DNA of 52,413 nucleotides from a virus: the IMG/VR virus record IMGVR_UViG_3300047472_000261, positions 1 to 52,413 of that record; one strand, given 5' to 3'. The notes under the pieces were generated by a model. That model ran no database searches. It worked only from the letters and a program-made list of their open reading frames with translations, and was not told the origin of the DNA. Below are positions 30,554 through 39,515 of the stretch, piece by piece. The stretch's first letter is position 1, and each line of letters opens with the position of its first letter. Position numbers and translations under genes: made by a program.

Positions 30554-31818
30554 CGCCCGCCGCCCCAACGTCGCTTGGCCTCTTCGTACAACTGAACCTT
30601 GAACGCCTCGCGGTTGTCGTCTTCCGCGCCCGCCCATTTGTCACGCATTTCTCGGATCAGCTCTTCGCGCTTCGCGCGCCGCACGAGCGACGACACGCGC
30701 AGAATCGTCTGATGCAGATCGGCATCTGATGACGGTTCCTCATCGTCGCCGCCGGCGTCGCTGTCGCGCTCCATCAAGGCCGTGTGGGATGTTGCCGGCG
30801 GATCCGAAAGCTCCTCGAGCTGCTCGTCCAGCCGTTCCTCGCGCACGAACTTCTTGCCGCGCCGCTCGATCGTGGCCGCCTGGCCGAGCGAAGGCACGTC
30901 ACTTCGCATCGCCTCGATAAGTGCGAGTCCGTCGAGCTGGGTGAATGCTTTAGCGAGCGCCAGGCTCTCACTGCATTTCGCGAGCATGTGATCGTCCATC
31001 TTGTCCCAGAATGGATCGAGCACCTCGCGGCCGTCGATGACGACCGTCTGTACGAATGAGTCCCAACGTGCGACGCCCCAGAACGGTTCGCTCTTATCGG
31101 TGCGCTTCACAGACACCTGAGCAAACATCGGCCGGCCCTTGGACGTCGGCCACACGTTGACGAAGACGCCATCCTCACCAGCCCATTCCGGCCGGCTGAT
31201 GCTGTCGAGCACGCCGCTGCGGTGCGCGACACGTCGCATAGCCTTGATCGTCGTGCCGAGTTCGATCGCGATCCGCTTGCCGTTCTTGACGGACTTGCGC
31301 GCGTAGCAGTCGCCGAGCAGGGGATTCAGGCCGGCCGCTTCGTAGAGCACGCGATACTGTTCGAACTGTAGATCGGTCAGATCCCAGCAGTGGACGTGCC
31401 GGATGACGGCCGTCTGGCGGTCGCTTGGTGAGGATTCCAGCCAGGGCACGAGCGAGAGGGCGGTTTCGTTCCCCTCATGCGGCAGGCCCATCATTTCAGC
31501 GAGAGTCGCGTGGCCTCCCTGCCGCGCGAACTCCGCCACGAACTTCGGCATCACGTCTGCGAAGCTCTCGCAGAACGACTCGATCGATGTGGGCAAGCGC
31601 TCCTCTGGATGTCTGCCGAGCCAGGCATGGCCGACCTCATGGGCGAGGGTGCCGAATGCACTTGGGAGCGACTGACCGCGAAGGATCTGGATCTCCGCTT
31701 GGGAGTAGATGATGCATCCGACGGCATCGGGGTCGTTGTCGGCGATGACATCGAGGACTCGCACGTTGAACGGAACGCCGTTGATTTCGAACTGCAGGTC
31801 GGACGGGGTGTCGGACAT
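30550..31818 (-). CDS. Zinc metallopeptidase-RecT/Bet fusion protein (422 aa)
   Basis: Two domains in one frame. Residues about 1-120: zincin core with AFGTLAHEVGHAWLG (HEVGH 60-64) and glutamates in SIESFCESFADVM (80, 84) that could be the third ligand, as in ImmA/IrrE-type peptidases. Residues about 140-305: RecT/Redbeta-like annealing core: LYEAAGLNPLLGDCYARKSV, TIKAMRRVAHRSGVL, FAQVSVKR and FWDKMDDHMLAKCSESLALA, the family's MLaKCAEalALRKAF motif. An acidic linker and a basic C-terminal helix follow. It promotes strand annealing in phage recombination; the peptidase role is unknown. Confidence 0.75.
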   Translation of the reverse strand: MSDTPSDLQFEINGVPFNVRVLDVIADNDPDAVGCIIYSQAEIQILRGQSLPSAFGTLAHEVGHAWLGRHPEERLPTSIESFCESFADVMPKFVAEFARQGGHATLAEMMGLPHEGNETALSLVPWLESSPSDRQTAVIRHVHCWDLTDLQFEQYRVLYEAAGLNPLLGDCYARKSVKNGKRIAIELGTTIKAMRRVAHRSGVLDSISRPEWAGEDGVFVNVWPTSKGRPMFAQVSVKRTDKSEPFWGVARWDSFVQTVVIDGREVLDPFWDKMDDHMLAKCSESLALAKAFTQLDGLALIEAMRSDVPSLGQAATIERRGKKFVREERLDEQLEELSDPPATSHTALMERDSDAGGDDEEPSSDADLHQTILRVSSLVRRAKREELIREMRDKWAGAEDDNREAFKVQLYEEAKRRWGGGR

Positions 31819-31875
31819 ATCGGGCTCCTGAAGAGCGCCACCCGTGGCGAGAGAAGTGCGTCCTTGCGGGGCGGG

Positions 31876-31903
31876 AGCATACCGAACATATTCCGAACAG
31901 CAA
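31876..31903 (-). promoter_or_regulatory. Promoter and operator of the RecT fusion gene
   Basis: TTGCTG (903-898) and TATGCT (881-876) on the minus strand are 16 bases apart. Two TGTTCGG copies at 899-893 and 888-882, 11 bases apart, fill the -35 to -10 interval. This 21-base arrangement matches 17 of 21 positions of the one at 21690-21710. Confidence 0.6.
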
Positions 31904-32036
31904 GGATTAAATCAACTGAGCCGCGGCGTGCCTCCATGTCGTGTCTGTCAGTTCTTAGAGCGACAAAATTATCAGCGACGTCCGCCGAGTAGAGTGGTTA
32001 CGCTGCGCGAGACGATGATGGCCGGGCGCATTTTCA

Positions 32037-32852
32037 ATGGCACTGACGATCAATATTCGGGTGGAAGGCAGCGTCTCAGTTGCGGACCTTCGCACGCTCG
32101 TAGATTCGTTTGCAGAGCTGATTGAAGCTCTGACCGCTGAAACCGTTGCGCGCGACGAAACCAAGCCCACTGTCCTATGGCTAGTCGACGCCATGCAGGG
32201 CGGTAGCGCCGAGATCACCACGCGAGGCGTTAGCGGCGACAACCGTGCCGCAGATGCCACCATTGAAACCGTCGTGGCGCTATACGACCAAGTCGCTGCG
32301 GACGCCGAGGGTGGGGCGATTGAGAGATACTCCGGCGCTATCCGATACGCGCTGGGGAAGATGACGAGCATTCTGAAGCCTTCGACACCTTCGCTGAAAA
32401 TGTGGGCGCGTGAGAGACCTCGTGAGATCGTTGCCTCTCTCGAGCCGGATGTGGAGGGTGACCAATGGGCCGCGGAAGCGCCGCCCTTGGTGTTGCAGCC
32501 CAGGACAAGATCCTCTGTCCGCGGAAAGATCGTGACACTCGATCAGAAGCGGGGCCTATATTTCACGCTTCAAGAAGCGCACACCCGGCGCAACATTCGA
32601 TGCTATCCGGACGGCCGCGACAAAGACTCCCTCGGCAGGTATTGGTCGAGTGGTCAGTACGTCACGGTCGAAGGTACTTACGTCAGGTATGGGCAACATC
32701 CGACGCTGACAGACATCACAGACATCGTTGAGCACCCGATTCTAGATCGCGATGCGTGGCGACAAGCAGTCGGCGCTGCGCCGCCGTTGAAAGACGGTCT
32801 CAAGATCACGTCCGCCGAAGCCGTCAGGAGGACACGTGATGGCGAAGGCTGA
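32037..32852 (+). CDS. OB-fold-like protein upstream of a PIN nuclease (271 aa)
   Basis: The N-terminal half is helical (LRTLVDSFAELIEAL, SGAIRYALGKMTSILK). The C-terminal part (RSSVRGKIVTLDQKRGLYFT, GQYVTVEGTYVRYG, LTDITDIVEH) has five short strands typical of an OB fold, a nucleic-acid-binding unit. The next gene, a PIN nuclease, starts 14 bases before this one ends. The pair may act as a toxin/antitoxin-type or RNA-processing module. Lower GC than the phage core suggests acquisition. Confidence 0.55.
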   Translation: MALTINIRVEGSVSVADLRTLVDSFAELIEALTAETVARDETKPTVLWLVDAMQGGSAEITTRGVSGDNRAADATIETVVALYDQVAADAEGGAIERYSGAIRYALGKMTSILKPSTPSLKMWARERPREIVASLEPDVEGDQWAAEAPPLVLQPRTRSSVRGKIVTLDQKRGLYFTLQEAHTRRNIRCYPDGRDKDSLGRYWSSGQYVTVEGTYVRYGQHPTLTDITDIVEHPILDRDAWRQAVGAAPPLKDGLKITSAEAVRRTRDGEG

Positions 32853-33396
32853 AGTTCCACTCGAAAGGTACTATCTGGATGCCTGTGTGCTGCTGGATCT
32901 CATTGAGCATCCTGCGCACGTGGAGCCGGCCAAAACGATCGTCGCTCTATTTGAGGATGCCGCGGCCGGCAGATTTGAGCTGGTCACGTCGGTGTTAAGC
33001 ATTGTCGAAGTCCTCTACGCCAAAGAAGAAAAGGACCGACGCCAACTTGATCCAGCGATCGAAGAGAAGATTCGGCGCCTTTGGCATCCCGGTTCATCGC
33101 CTGTGCGCATCGTGGAGGCGCACGAGCTCGTAGTGAAAGACGCCATGCGTTTGCTCCGAGATGGAATTGTTCACGGCTGGTCGAAAACCGGCGCTATCGA
33201 TGCGATCCATTTAGCAACCGCAAGACGTGAGCGCGCCACCGAGTTTTTCACGACCGAAGACGCAATGAACAAGTGGGCCGAAGTGATCGGGGTGAAGGTC
33301 TGCGCGCCGCATTGGTCGCCGGCGGCTTCTTCTGAACAGGGCGAGCTAATGTTTCCTCCGGTATCGCCACCGCCGGTGCTTCCAACGGGCAGCTGA
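32839..33396 (+). CDS. PIN-domain nuclease (185 aa)
   Basis: ATG at 32839 (or the GTG three bases earlier), behind AGGAGG. The four acidic PIN residues are visible: YYLDACVLL (Asp), VTSVLSIVEVL (Glu), GAIDAIHLATA (Asp) and FFTTEDAMN (Asp). It is like a VapC-type RNase, but longer at the C-terminus. It overlaps the OB-fold gene, not a typical small antitoxin. Confidence 0.75.
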   Translation: MAKAEVPLERYYLDACVLLDLIEHPAHVEPAKTIVALFEDAAAGRFELVTSVLSIVEVLYAKEEKDRRQLDPAIEEKIRRLWHPGSSPVRIVEAHELVVKDAMRLLRDGIVHGWSKTGAIDAIHLATARRERATEFFTTEDAMNKWAEVIGVKVCAPHWSPAASSEQGELMFPPVSPPPVLPTGS

Positions 33397-33420
33397 AACC
33401 GTGTGTTAATCTCCTGAACC

Positions 33421-34101
33421 ATGTGCGGCAGATACACACTCCGAGAACGCGGCCTGCTGGCGAAGCTCGTCTACCAGCACAAGTTTGAGGAATTCAGTGA
33501 GATCCGGATCGTGCCGAGCTTCAGCCTCAGTCCGGGAACGCCGGTCCCGATCATCCGCTTCAACCAGGCGAAGAATCGCGCCTTGGGTGTGGCCAACTGG
33601 GGCCTCGTGCCGTTCTGGAGCGAGACGCGGCCGACCGCGCCGCCCATCAACGCGAGGTCGGAGACGGTCGCCAAGCTCATGACGTTCCGCGAGCCGTTTA
33701 AGCGACGCCGTTGCCTCATGCCGGCGGACGGCTTCTACGAGCCGAAGGGACCGAAGACGCTGAAGAAGCGCCAGCCCTATTTCTTCCAGCGACCCGACCG
33801 CGACGTCTTCGCCTTCGCAGGACTGTGGGACCGATGGAATTCACCCGACGGGCAGACCGTCGAAACGTGCGTGTTGCTGACGACGACGCCGAACGAATTG
33901 CTGCAACCGATCCACGACCGCATGCCGGTGATCGTCGAGCCCAAGGATTACGACCGCTGGCTCGATCGAGACGTACCGGGCGAAGAGGTCGAAGACATCT
34001 TGAAGCCTTCGAGCGAGAAGCTTGAGACGTGGCGCGTGCTCGACATGGTCAACGACCCGGACACGAACATTGGGATTCTGCCGGGCGTGACGGATCCGTG
34101 A
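33421..34101 (+). CDS. yedK: SOS response-associated peptidase/HMCES (SRAP) protein (226 aa)
   Basis: Begins MCGRYTLRE with the catalytic Cys2. Other family marks are GLVPFWSE, INARSETV, PADGFYEPKG (Glu) and PIHDRMPVI (His). The normal length is about 220 residues. SRAP proteins bind single-stranded abasic DNA by a covalent link to Cys2. Last gene of the plus-strand accessory cassette. Phages often carry this gene; it may assist in DNA repair during infection or recombination. Confidence 0.92.
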   Translation: MCGRYTLRERGLLAKLVYQHKFEEFSEIRIVPSFSLSPGTPVPIIRFNQAKNRALGVANWGLVPFWSETRPTAPPINARSETVAKLMTFREPFKRRRCLMPADGFYEPKGPKTLKKRQPYFFQRPDRDVFAFAGLWDRWNSPDGQTVETCVLLTTTPNELLQPIHDRMPVIVEPKDYDRWLDRDVPGEEVEDILKPSSEKLETWRVLDMVNDPDTNIGILPGVTDP

Positions 34102-34163
34102 AATCGTCAGCACTACGCGAATTGCTAGTCGCAACGTCAATGCGACCGGACCATCGTTCGGTC

Positions 34164-34700
34164 TTATCGATCATGATCTTTTGGCAGTAGTCGTAGCCGC
34201 GTGTCTCGAGTTGCCGGCGGATTACTCACGTCGGGATGAGGATCGAAACCTCGGCCTTCTGGATTCTCGAAAATCACCGCTGCGAGTGGGACCAGACCAT
34301 CAAAAGCGGCAGCCACTGAAAGCACCACGATGCCGAGCCGGATAAAATTCCCTAACAGCACCGCGAAGCTCGACAGCACGTAAAAGTCGATCGACGTTGC
34401 AGACAGGGGTTCAAACGTCTTCGCATCGACCGCGCCGCTGGCCAAGACCGAGAGTGGAAAGTAAATCTCCAAGCTCGTGCTCGCCATCGGATTTGCCTTG
34501 GCATAGAGGTATGTGAAGACGATCGCGTACCCGAGCGCCATGTACGAGAAGTACATGTAAAGCGAGATGTATTTGCCCAGACGCTTGCAGCGCTCGCGCT
34601 TGACATAGTTCGTGTCCCGAGAAGCGCGCCAGAGCAGCGTCTTAATGATGCCGAGCGACGCTGGAACTACGATGACAAGTGCAACTAGAAGTGGGAACAT
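34164..34700 (-). CDS. Integral membrane protein (178 aa)
   Basis: Three or four membrane segments can be read: FPLLVALVIVVPASLGIIK, LYMYFSYMALGYAIVFTYLY, FYVLSSFAVLLGNFIRLGIV and VLSVAAAFDGLVPLAAVI. A basic loop lies after the first. Unrecognised. It sits between the tail genes and the accessory cassette, so it could be a lysogenic conversion or superinfection protein. Start at 34700 is the first codon of the first segment. Confidence 0.55.
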   Translation of the reverse strand: MFPLLVALVIVVPASLGIIKTLLWRASRDTNYVKRERCKRLGKYISLYMYFSYMALGYAIVFTYLYAKANPMASTSLEIYFPLSVLASGAVDAKTFEPLSATSIDFYVLSSFAVLLGNFIRLGIVVLSVAAAFDGLVPLAAVIFENPEGRGFDPHPDVSNPPATRDTRLRLLPKDHDR

Positions 34701-34751
34701 CTCTGGCCTTGCGCGCAGGAGCGGGTTACCGATGTGGGCGGAGCGTTGCGC

Positions 34752-35159
34752 CTATCTGTGCGTGAGAGCCCCGAGGCACCCCAAGAGGCACGTGCCCATG
34801 AAGCTCAACAGTCCAATAATCGCGGTGGGGCCGGCAGCCTTCGGGTAGAGGGCGACGACGCCGAAGCAAGCTGCGGAGATGATCACGCCGACCACCATAA
34901 GACTTGGGCGGTGGCGGCTAATGAAGTCGATGAGTCGGGCTGCGAGTGTCATGAGTGCCTCGTTGGCACCGAGTTCCGGTGCGTTCGTTGCAACTCTCAT
35001 ATCGACCCGTTGTTGGGGCGTCTCTCGCATAACGGGAGGATTAGTTGAGGTCCGGCATTCAGCCATCTCGCGAACCTGACGTCGCCGGAATTTCGCCGTG
35101 CGCTTCTGCTGCATTGCCTTGCCCATTCTCAGAACCCCATTTCGAATGAATGGCCACAT
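34752..35159 (-). CDS. Small membrane protein with basic N-terminus (135 aa)
   Basis: ATG at 35159 with GGAGG upstream. The first 50 residues are basic. Two hydrophobic segments close the protein (LMVVGVIISAACFGVVALY and AIIGLLSFMGTCLLGCLGAL). Could be a second holin-like protein or an envelope protein; no family recognised. Confidence 0.5.
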   Translation of the reverse strand: MWPFIRNGVLRMGKAMQQKRTAKFRRRQVREMAECRTSTNPPVMRETPQQRVDMRVATNAPELGANEALMTLAARLIDFISRHRPSLMVVGVIISAACFGVVALYPKAAGPTAIIGLLSFMGTCLLGCLGALTHR

Positions 35160-35182
35160 ATCAGCCTCCTGCGTCTGGCGCG

Positions 35183-35458
35183 TCAAATCCGCCCCTCACG
35201 GCGATCCTCCACAGAAGCACCCGACACTGCTCGCCGCCGTAGGTAATACGCTGAAGCATTGAAATTGATGCGCTCGTATCGCCATTTGATCTTGGGTTCA
35301 ATTACGTTCGATTTCTTGGGCATTTCGCGACAGATTTGTGGCTTGGCGCGTTCTATGTCGACAATTTGTTCGAGGGTGGGCACGTCAGAAAGGCGTGTGG
35401 ATCGCCCCCGCCGAATTGCGAATAGGTGACCTAAAATCACCTCTGCCGCGACGCTCAC
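35183..35458 (-). CDS. Hypothetical protein (91 aa)
   Basis: GTG at 35458, eight bases after the previous stop, begins VSVAAEVILGHLFAIRRG; an internal ATG at 35323 gives a 46-aa form. Sequence looks helical with an arginine-rich C-terminus. Unrecognised and possibly regulatory. Confidence 0.4.
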   Translation of the reverse strand: MSVAAEVILGHLFAIRRGRSTRLSDVPTLEQIVDIERAKPQICREMPKKSNVIEPKIKWRYERINFNASAYYLRRRAVSGASVEDRREGRI

Positions 35459-35465
35459 GGCACGT

Positions 35466-35993
35466 TCATGACAGGCACTCCGAGATCGGGATCGCGACCC
35501 GCGAATCGAATCGGTGCGACCATCGCGCATGCTGTTTGATCAGATCCCACTCAGGTTTCGCGAGGCGGCGGTTGACCGCGTTTTGCATCTTCGCCGGTCC
35601 CGTCGCGAAGTACGTTTCCTTCGACGAATAGTCGATGGCGTTCTCCTCAAACCACGTCCGCGCGTGCGCACTGCACTCACAGCCGCTTTGCTTCACGGCG
35701 ACGAGAAGGCGATCGAAGATCCACTTCTCTTCGGCGGCGGCATCGCCGGCGAAGGCAGCCACGCGGCCGTACCACTCGGCCCACAAATGCGAGCCGTCAA
35801 AGTCGGTTGCCGTTCGATCGTCGACGTCGATCACCACTTCAATCAGCGCGGGACCGCCGATGACCGGACGACGCTCCTTACAGAGCGCGCATGCCTTCGG
35901 TGGAGGATATGCGCCGGTCAACTTGTGATTGGCCGCGCAGCCGGCGATCGACCAGTCATGGCAATCGACCTTGAGCGCAATGCGCTTGCTCAC
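35466..35993 (-). CDS. Tail-region zinc-type protein (175 aa)
   Basis: Start at 35993 overlaps the tail gene stop (ATGA), so it belongs to the late operon. Cysteines in VDCHDWSIAGCAANHK and KACALCKERR near the N-terminus could form a zinc site, and SGCECSAHARTW a second pair. The rest is helical. Unrecognised; last gene of the late operon. Confidence 0.5.
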   Translation of the reverse strand: MSKRIALKVDCHDWSIAGCAANHKLTGAYPPPKACALCKERRPVIGGPALIEVVIDVDDRTATDFDGSHLWAEWYGRVAAFAGDAAAEEKWIFDRLLVAVKQSGCECSAHARTWFEENAIDYSSKETYFATGPAKMQNAVNRRLAKPEWDLIKQHARWSHRFDSRVAIPISECLS

Positions 35994-37978
35994 GTTTCAA
36001 ACACGAGGTCGGTGTAGTCGGCGAGGAACCCCGTGTGCGTGTCGATGACCCACGTCAAGCCGCGCGTGCTGTCGATGGTTAGAAGTGTGGCGTTGTAGAG
36101 ACACGTCGCATGCGCGGTCAGGCAGACAGTTCCCTCGTCGTCCGTCACTTCAAGCTCGAATCGCCAGAGCATCGTATTAAACCGGATCGTGAACTGACCG
36201 TTGTCGCCGGCGAGGTTTCCCGTCACGAAAGGGTGATTAATGTCATAAACCCACGGCGTTCGCGTGGTCAGCGGGATGATCAGGGCTTCATTCAACGTCG
36301 GCGTGGCGCCGACGGCCGAACCGCGCAGTGAGGCGCCAACCGACGTGGGCACGCTCGAGAAGAACCCACGGCCGTCGCCTTTGCACTCCGGATGACAGAA
36401 GTGCTGGGAGTCACCGATGGTGCGCGTTGTCGATGTGAGGCCCAGCGAATACGTGACGCCCTCGGCGTCCGCGATGCTGTACACCGTTGCGGTGCCGGAT
36501 TCCGGGCACTTGGCTGCCGTTTCAAATTTGATGGGCGTCGGTGTCGGCGTCTCGGGCCCGCTCGAGTTCAAGATGAAGCCGGAAAACCCGGGCTGCGTCA
36601 CGCCAAGAATTGCCACCGGCGTCCCGTCTCGCGTGACGGCCGTGATGTACCACGGGTCGTAAGACAATCCCCACGTCGCTCCGGCCGAATCCTTTCCTCG
36701 ACCGTAGACTTCAACCCTGCCATCGCTCAGAAAGGGCATCGCAAGCAGTGCTGCTTTTACCGTTGCGTTCGACGCACTCACGCTGATGTTCGCGGAGTAT
36801 TCCTCGGTGCCGCTGATGTTGGCCTTCCAGTTGCCGGATGACGGATCGCTCGGCGAGACGACCGAGTAGAAGGCGCTGTGTGTGATTTGGTGAGCCGTCT
36901 TCACGCTGCCGTAGATCATGGTCTGCAGCGCCACCGAGCATGCGACGGTGAATGTGTTCACTCCGACCGTCGTTCGAACGCCGGGGCCGTTCCAAATCCC
37001 GTAGTACACACCGCACTTCGCCACTGCGGCCATCGCGACGCGTGCGTCGAGCGTCATCGAGTGTGATGCGTCGTCGCTCTCGTACGCGTAGTCGAAATCG
37101 ACCGACAGGAATTTATTGCACCCCTTGTGGGTGAGTGGGTCGTCATTCTCGTCCGCCTCGGGCGCGAGGAACGTCCCCTTCACGCTGCCGGTGCCACCGT
37201 ACTCCGCATCACGTTCGATATCCTCCCCGTACCATTCAAACGCTCCGCCAACGTCGACGCCACTCGATCCCTCGACCAGCAGTTCGTCCGGTTCTACTGT
37301 CGTCGGCAGGCAGACCGTCGCCGGATCGATCGTGCTGGCGAACGTGACGAGAACGTGGCCGCCAGTGCTGAAGTAGATCTTCGGCTTCATGGACGGCGTG
37401 GTTGTCTCGTCAACGTAGATCGGATTGTCTGCCGCAAGCTCGCCGGACCACGACGCCTTGACCGTGCCGGTCACCGCGCCTGTGGTTAGGTTCACGTTGA
37501 TAGAGCCTTCGGCGATACCGCCGCTTCGTCCTGTCGGTGTTCCGGTCGATGAACCAAGCGACGGCGAGCCGCCGACGTCGAACAACTCCACACTGCCGGT
37601 GGCCGTGCCCGTGATGGATCCGAAGAAGCGAAGATTGCCCGTCACGTCGCCGTCTTCGTTGGTCGCGTAACTCAGCTCCGCGATGCCGGCGCCGCCCATG
37701 GAGGCAGCCATGTTGACATTGTTGTGAGCGAGGATAGCCGACGCTGCCATCGCAAAGCTCCAGTCACCGTGCGAGACGACTTTGTAGGCGTCGCCGCCGC
37801 CGCCGACCAGAACGTCGAAACCCTCGGTGTTGACGGCGTTACCGCTGGCGCTCGCCGCGAGTTCGAGCAACACGCGTGCGAGGCGGGCGCTCGTGCACGA
37901 GACGCCAATCACCGGCGATCCGGCACACGCGCCCGGAGAAGGGCATGTGCAACAAATCAGGATGCTCGAGGTCGACAT
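35990..37978 (-). CDS. Large Gly/Ser/Thr-rich tail tip protein (662 aa)
   Basis: An N-terminal run of cysteines (SILICCTCPSPGACAG) opens a protein that is otherwise rich in Gly, Ser, Thr and Ala with many short strands and repeated SGN/TGT motifs, as in phage tail-tip or adhesion proteins. TPTPTPIKFE is a Thr-Pro linker at about 500, which separates two large beta parts. The start at 37978 follows 11 bases after the upstream stop. Function inferred from location downstream of the tape measure. Confidence 0.55.
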   Translation of the reverse strand: MSTSSILICCTCPSPGACAGSPVIGVSCTSARLARVLLELAASASGNAVNTEGFDVLVGGGGDAYKVVSHGDWSFAMAASAILAHNNVNMAASMGGAGIAELSYATNEDGDVTGNLRFFGSITGTATGSVELFDVGGSPSLGSSTGTPTGRSGGIAEGSINVNLTTGAVTGTVKASWSGELAADNPIYVDETTTPSMKPKIYFSTGGHVLVTFASTIDPATVCLPTTVEPDELLVEGSSGVDVGGAFEWYGEDIERDAEYGGTGSVKGTFLAPEADENDDPLTHKGCNKFLSVDFDYAYESDDASHSMTLDARVAMAAVAKCGVYYGIWNGPGVRTTVGVNTFTVACSVALQTMIYGSVKTAHQITHSAFYSVVSPSDPSSGNWKANISGTEEYSANISVSASNATVKAALLAMPFLSDGRVEVYGRGKDSAGATWGLSYDPWYITAVTRDGTPVAILGVTQPGFSGFILNSSGPETPTPTPIKFETAAKCPESGTATVYSIADAEGVTYSLGLTSTTRTIGDSQHFCHPECKGDGRGFFSSVPTSVGASLRGSAVGATPTLNEALIIPLTTRTPWVYDINHPFVTGNLAGDNGQFTIRFNTMLWRFELEVTDDEGTVCLTAHATCLYNATLLTIDSTRGLTWVIDTHTGFLADYTDLVFET

Positions 37979-37988
37979 TCGCGCCCGA

Positions 37989-38480
37989 TCAGCAGATGAC
38001 TTCGTTGTCGCGCGAGAAGAGAAGAAGTGGCTTGAGGTCGTCGCCGACTTTCCGCGTCGACCACCAACAGTGGACGATCTTGCCGTTGGCGATCGGACGA
38101 ATTGAGATCACGCCGGTGTTGATGTAACCGCCTTTCGTCAGCTCCTCTTCGGTGTTGCGACCTTTGTAGATCTCTGAAAATCGGATGAGTCCGCTGTGCG
38201 TCTCGCCGCCGCCGCACACACGCACGAGGTCGTAATCGAACTTGTTCACGGTGTAAGATTCGGAGTCTGCGACGGCGAACGGGCCGGCGTAGACAAACCC
38301 TTCAAGCCCCGCCGGCGGCGGCGGCGACTGAAATCCAACGGGCTTCGCGACTCCACTTAAGTTTGAGTATTTGCGGTTGGCCGCCGCGAGAAGCTGCTCG
38401 ACGGACGCGACGAGCCACTCCATGGTGTCGCGGTCGACCAGGTCGCCAGGCTCGCTGGCTTCTTTGAGTTCCCGTGGCAT
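37989..38480 (-). CDS. Hypothetical tail protein (163 aa)
   Basis: Start at 38480 overlaps the upstream stop. A helical N-terminus (MEWLVASVEQLLAAANRKYS) is followed by a proline linker (SPPPPAGLEGF) and a beta-rich part. Unrecognised; tail assignment is positional. Confidence 0.45.
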   Translation of the reverse strand: MPRELKEASEPGDLVDRDTMEWLVASVEQLLAAANRKYSNLSGVAKPVGFQSPPPPAGLEGFVYAGPFAVADSESYTVNKFDYDLVRVCGGGETHSGLIRFSEIYKGRNTEEELTKGGYINTGVISIRPIANGKIVHCWWSTRKVGDDLKPLLLFSRDNEVIC

Positions 38481-39490
38481 CAGATATTCGCGTCGATGTT
38501 CAGCCCGCTGAAGTCCGCTGCGCCGCGCGTGGGGTCGGTGAGCAGGGCGACGCCGCCATCGCTTTCGATGTAATCAAACGCCGGCGTCCAAGTGCCCGGC
38601 AGTTCTTCGGGATCGACGTACACCATGTTCCCCGACTCGACCTTGGCGACCTTCAACGAAGCGTCGAACGGAGTGCCGTCGGCTCGCAGCAGGACGGGCT
38701 CGGCCAGCGGCTGCATGGGGGAGTAGCGGTTGGTCGGCTTCACCAGCGGCAGGAAATCTCCTTCATCATCGTTCCAGCTGCTCTTGCCCACATTGGGCAC
38801 CTGAATGTGGAACCCGTGCACTTCGATGTCCGTCGCATCGTCACGCTTTTTCGCTGCAATTTTCGGCTTGAACAGGACTCGATAGAGGACTCGCCGCTTC
38901 GTCGCCCCCGATTTGAACTCGTCCGGGATCTCAATCGTCTTGATCAGCGCCTCACCCGGATTAGCGGTGCCGACCGGGAACTCCTGCACGTTGGAGTTGT
39001 ATTTGTTCGAGAACGTCGCCGACTTAGAAACGATGTTCTCCGACGCCGCCTCATAGCGCCACATCTCGAGGATCATGTAGCTGAGCGTGACGGTTAGCTG
39101 TGTCGTGAGTGGCTCGCCGACGACATTCTCAAGCGGCCGGCCCTCGGCATCTAGAATCATCGGGATCTGCTCGTCGGCCCAGAGCACGCGGCAAGTCCAC
39201 TTCTGATCGTTGTATTCGTAGTCGCCGTCACCGACGCCGGGCTCATAGTTGGCGACGGCGCGATACGCAAAGCCTTTGCGCCGCATCTCAATGCCCTTTG
39301 GTGGGATCCCGAGCGGTTCGCCTGCAGGGACCGGCCATTCGTCACCCTCATCAACGCCGTACGCCGCGAGAGCTGCATACGCTTCCGTCTCATTGACGAC
39401 GCCCGAAATGTCGAACTCGCGCGTGCCGAACTTGTCGCGCACATGCACACGCTTGGTCCAGTCCTCTGTGACTAGTCCTGGTACGGGCAT
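38480..39490 (-). CDS. Minor tail/distal tail protein (336 aa)
   Basis: Beta-rich protein directly after the tape measure gene, where lambda and siphophages encode distal tail or tip adaptors. Strand-rich regions include YEYNDQKWTCRVLW, LTTQLTVTLSYMILEMW and VEVHGFHIQV-type runs. No family recognised. The start at 39490 lies 25 bases after the tape measure stop. Confidence 0.5.
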   Translation of the reverse strand: MPVPGLVTEDWTKRVHVRDKFGTREFDISGVVNETEAYAALAAYGVDEGDEWPVPAGEPLGIPPKGIEMRRKGFAYRAVANYEPGVGDGDYEYNDQKWTCRVLWADEQIPMILDAEGRPLENVVGEPLTTQLTVTLSYMILEMWRYEAASENIVSKSATFSNKYNSNVQEFPVGTANPGEALIKTIEIPDEFKSGATKRRVLYRVLFKPKIAAKKRDDATDIEVHGFHIQVPNVGKSSWNDDEGDFLPLVKPTNRYSPMQPLAEPVLLRADGTPFDASLKVAKVESGNMVYVDPEELPGTWTPAFDYIESDGGVALLTDPTRGAADFSGLNIDANI

Positions 39491-39515
39491 AGGTTTTGTT
39501 CTCGATCGAAATGGT

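Noticed and set aside
31881-31899. LexA/SOS box of the Bacillus type (CGAAC-N4-GTTCG)
   Set aside because: The half-sites are in direct, not inverted, orientation, so it does not match that operator.
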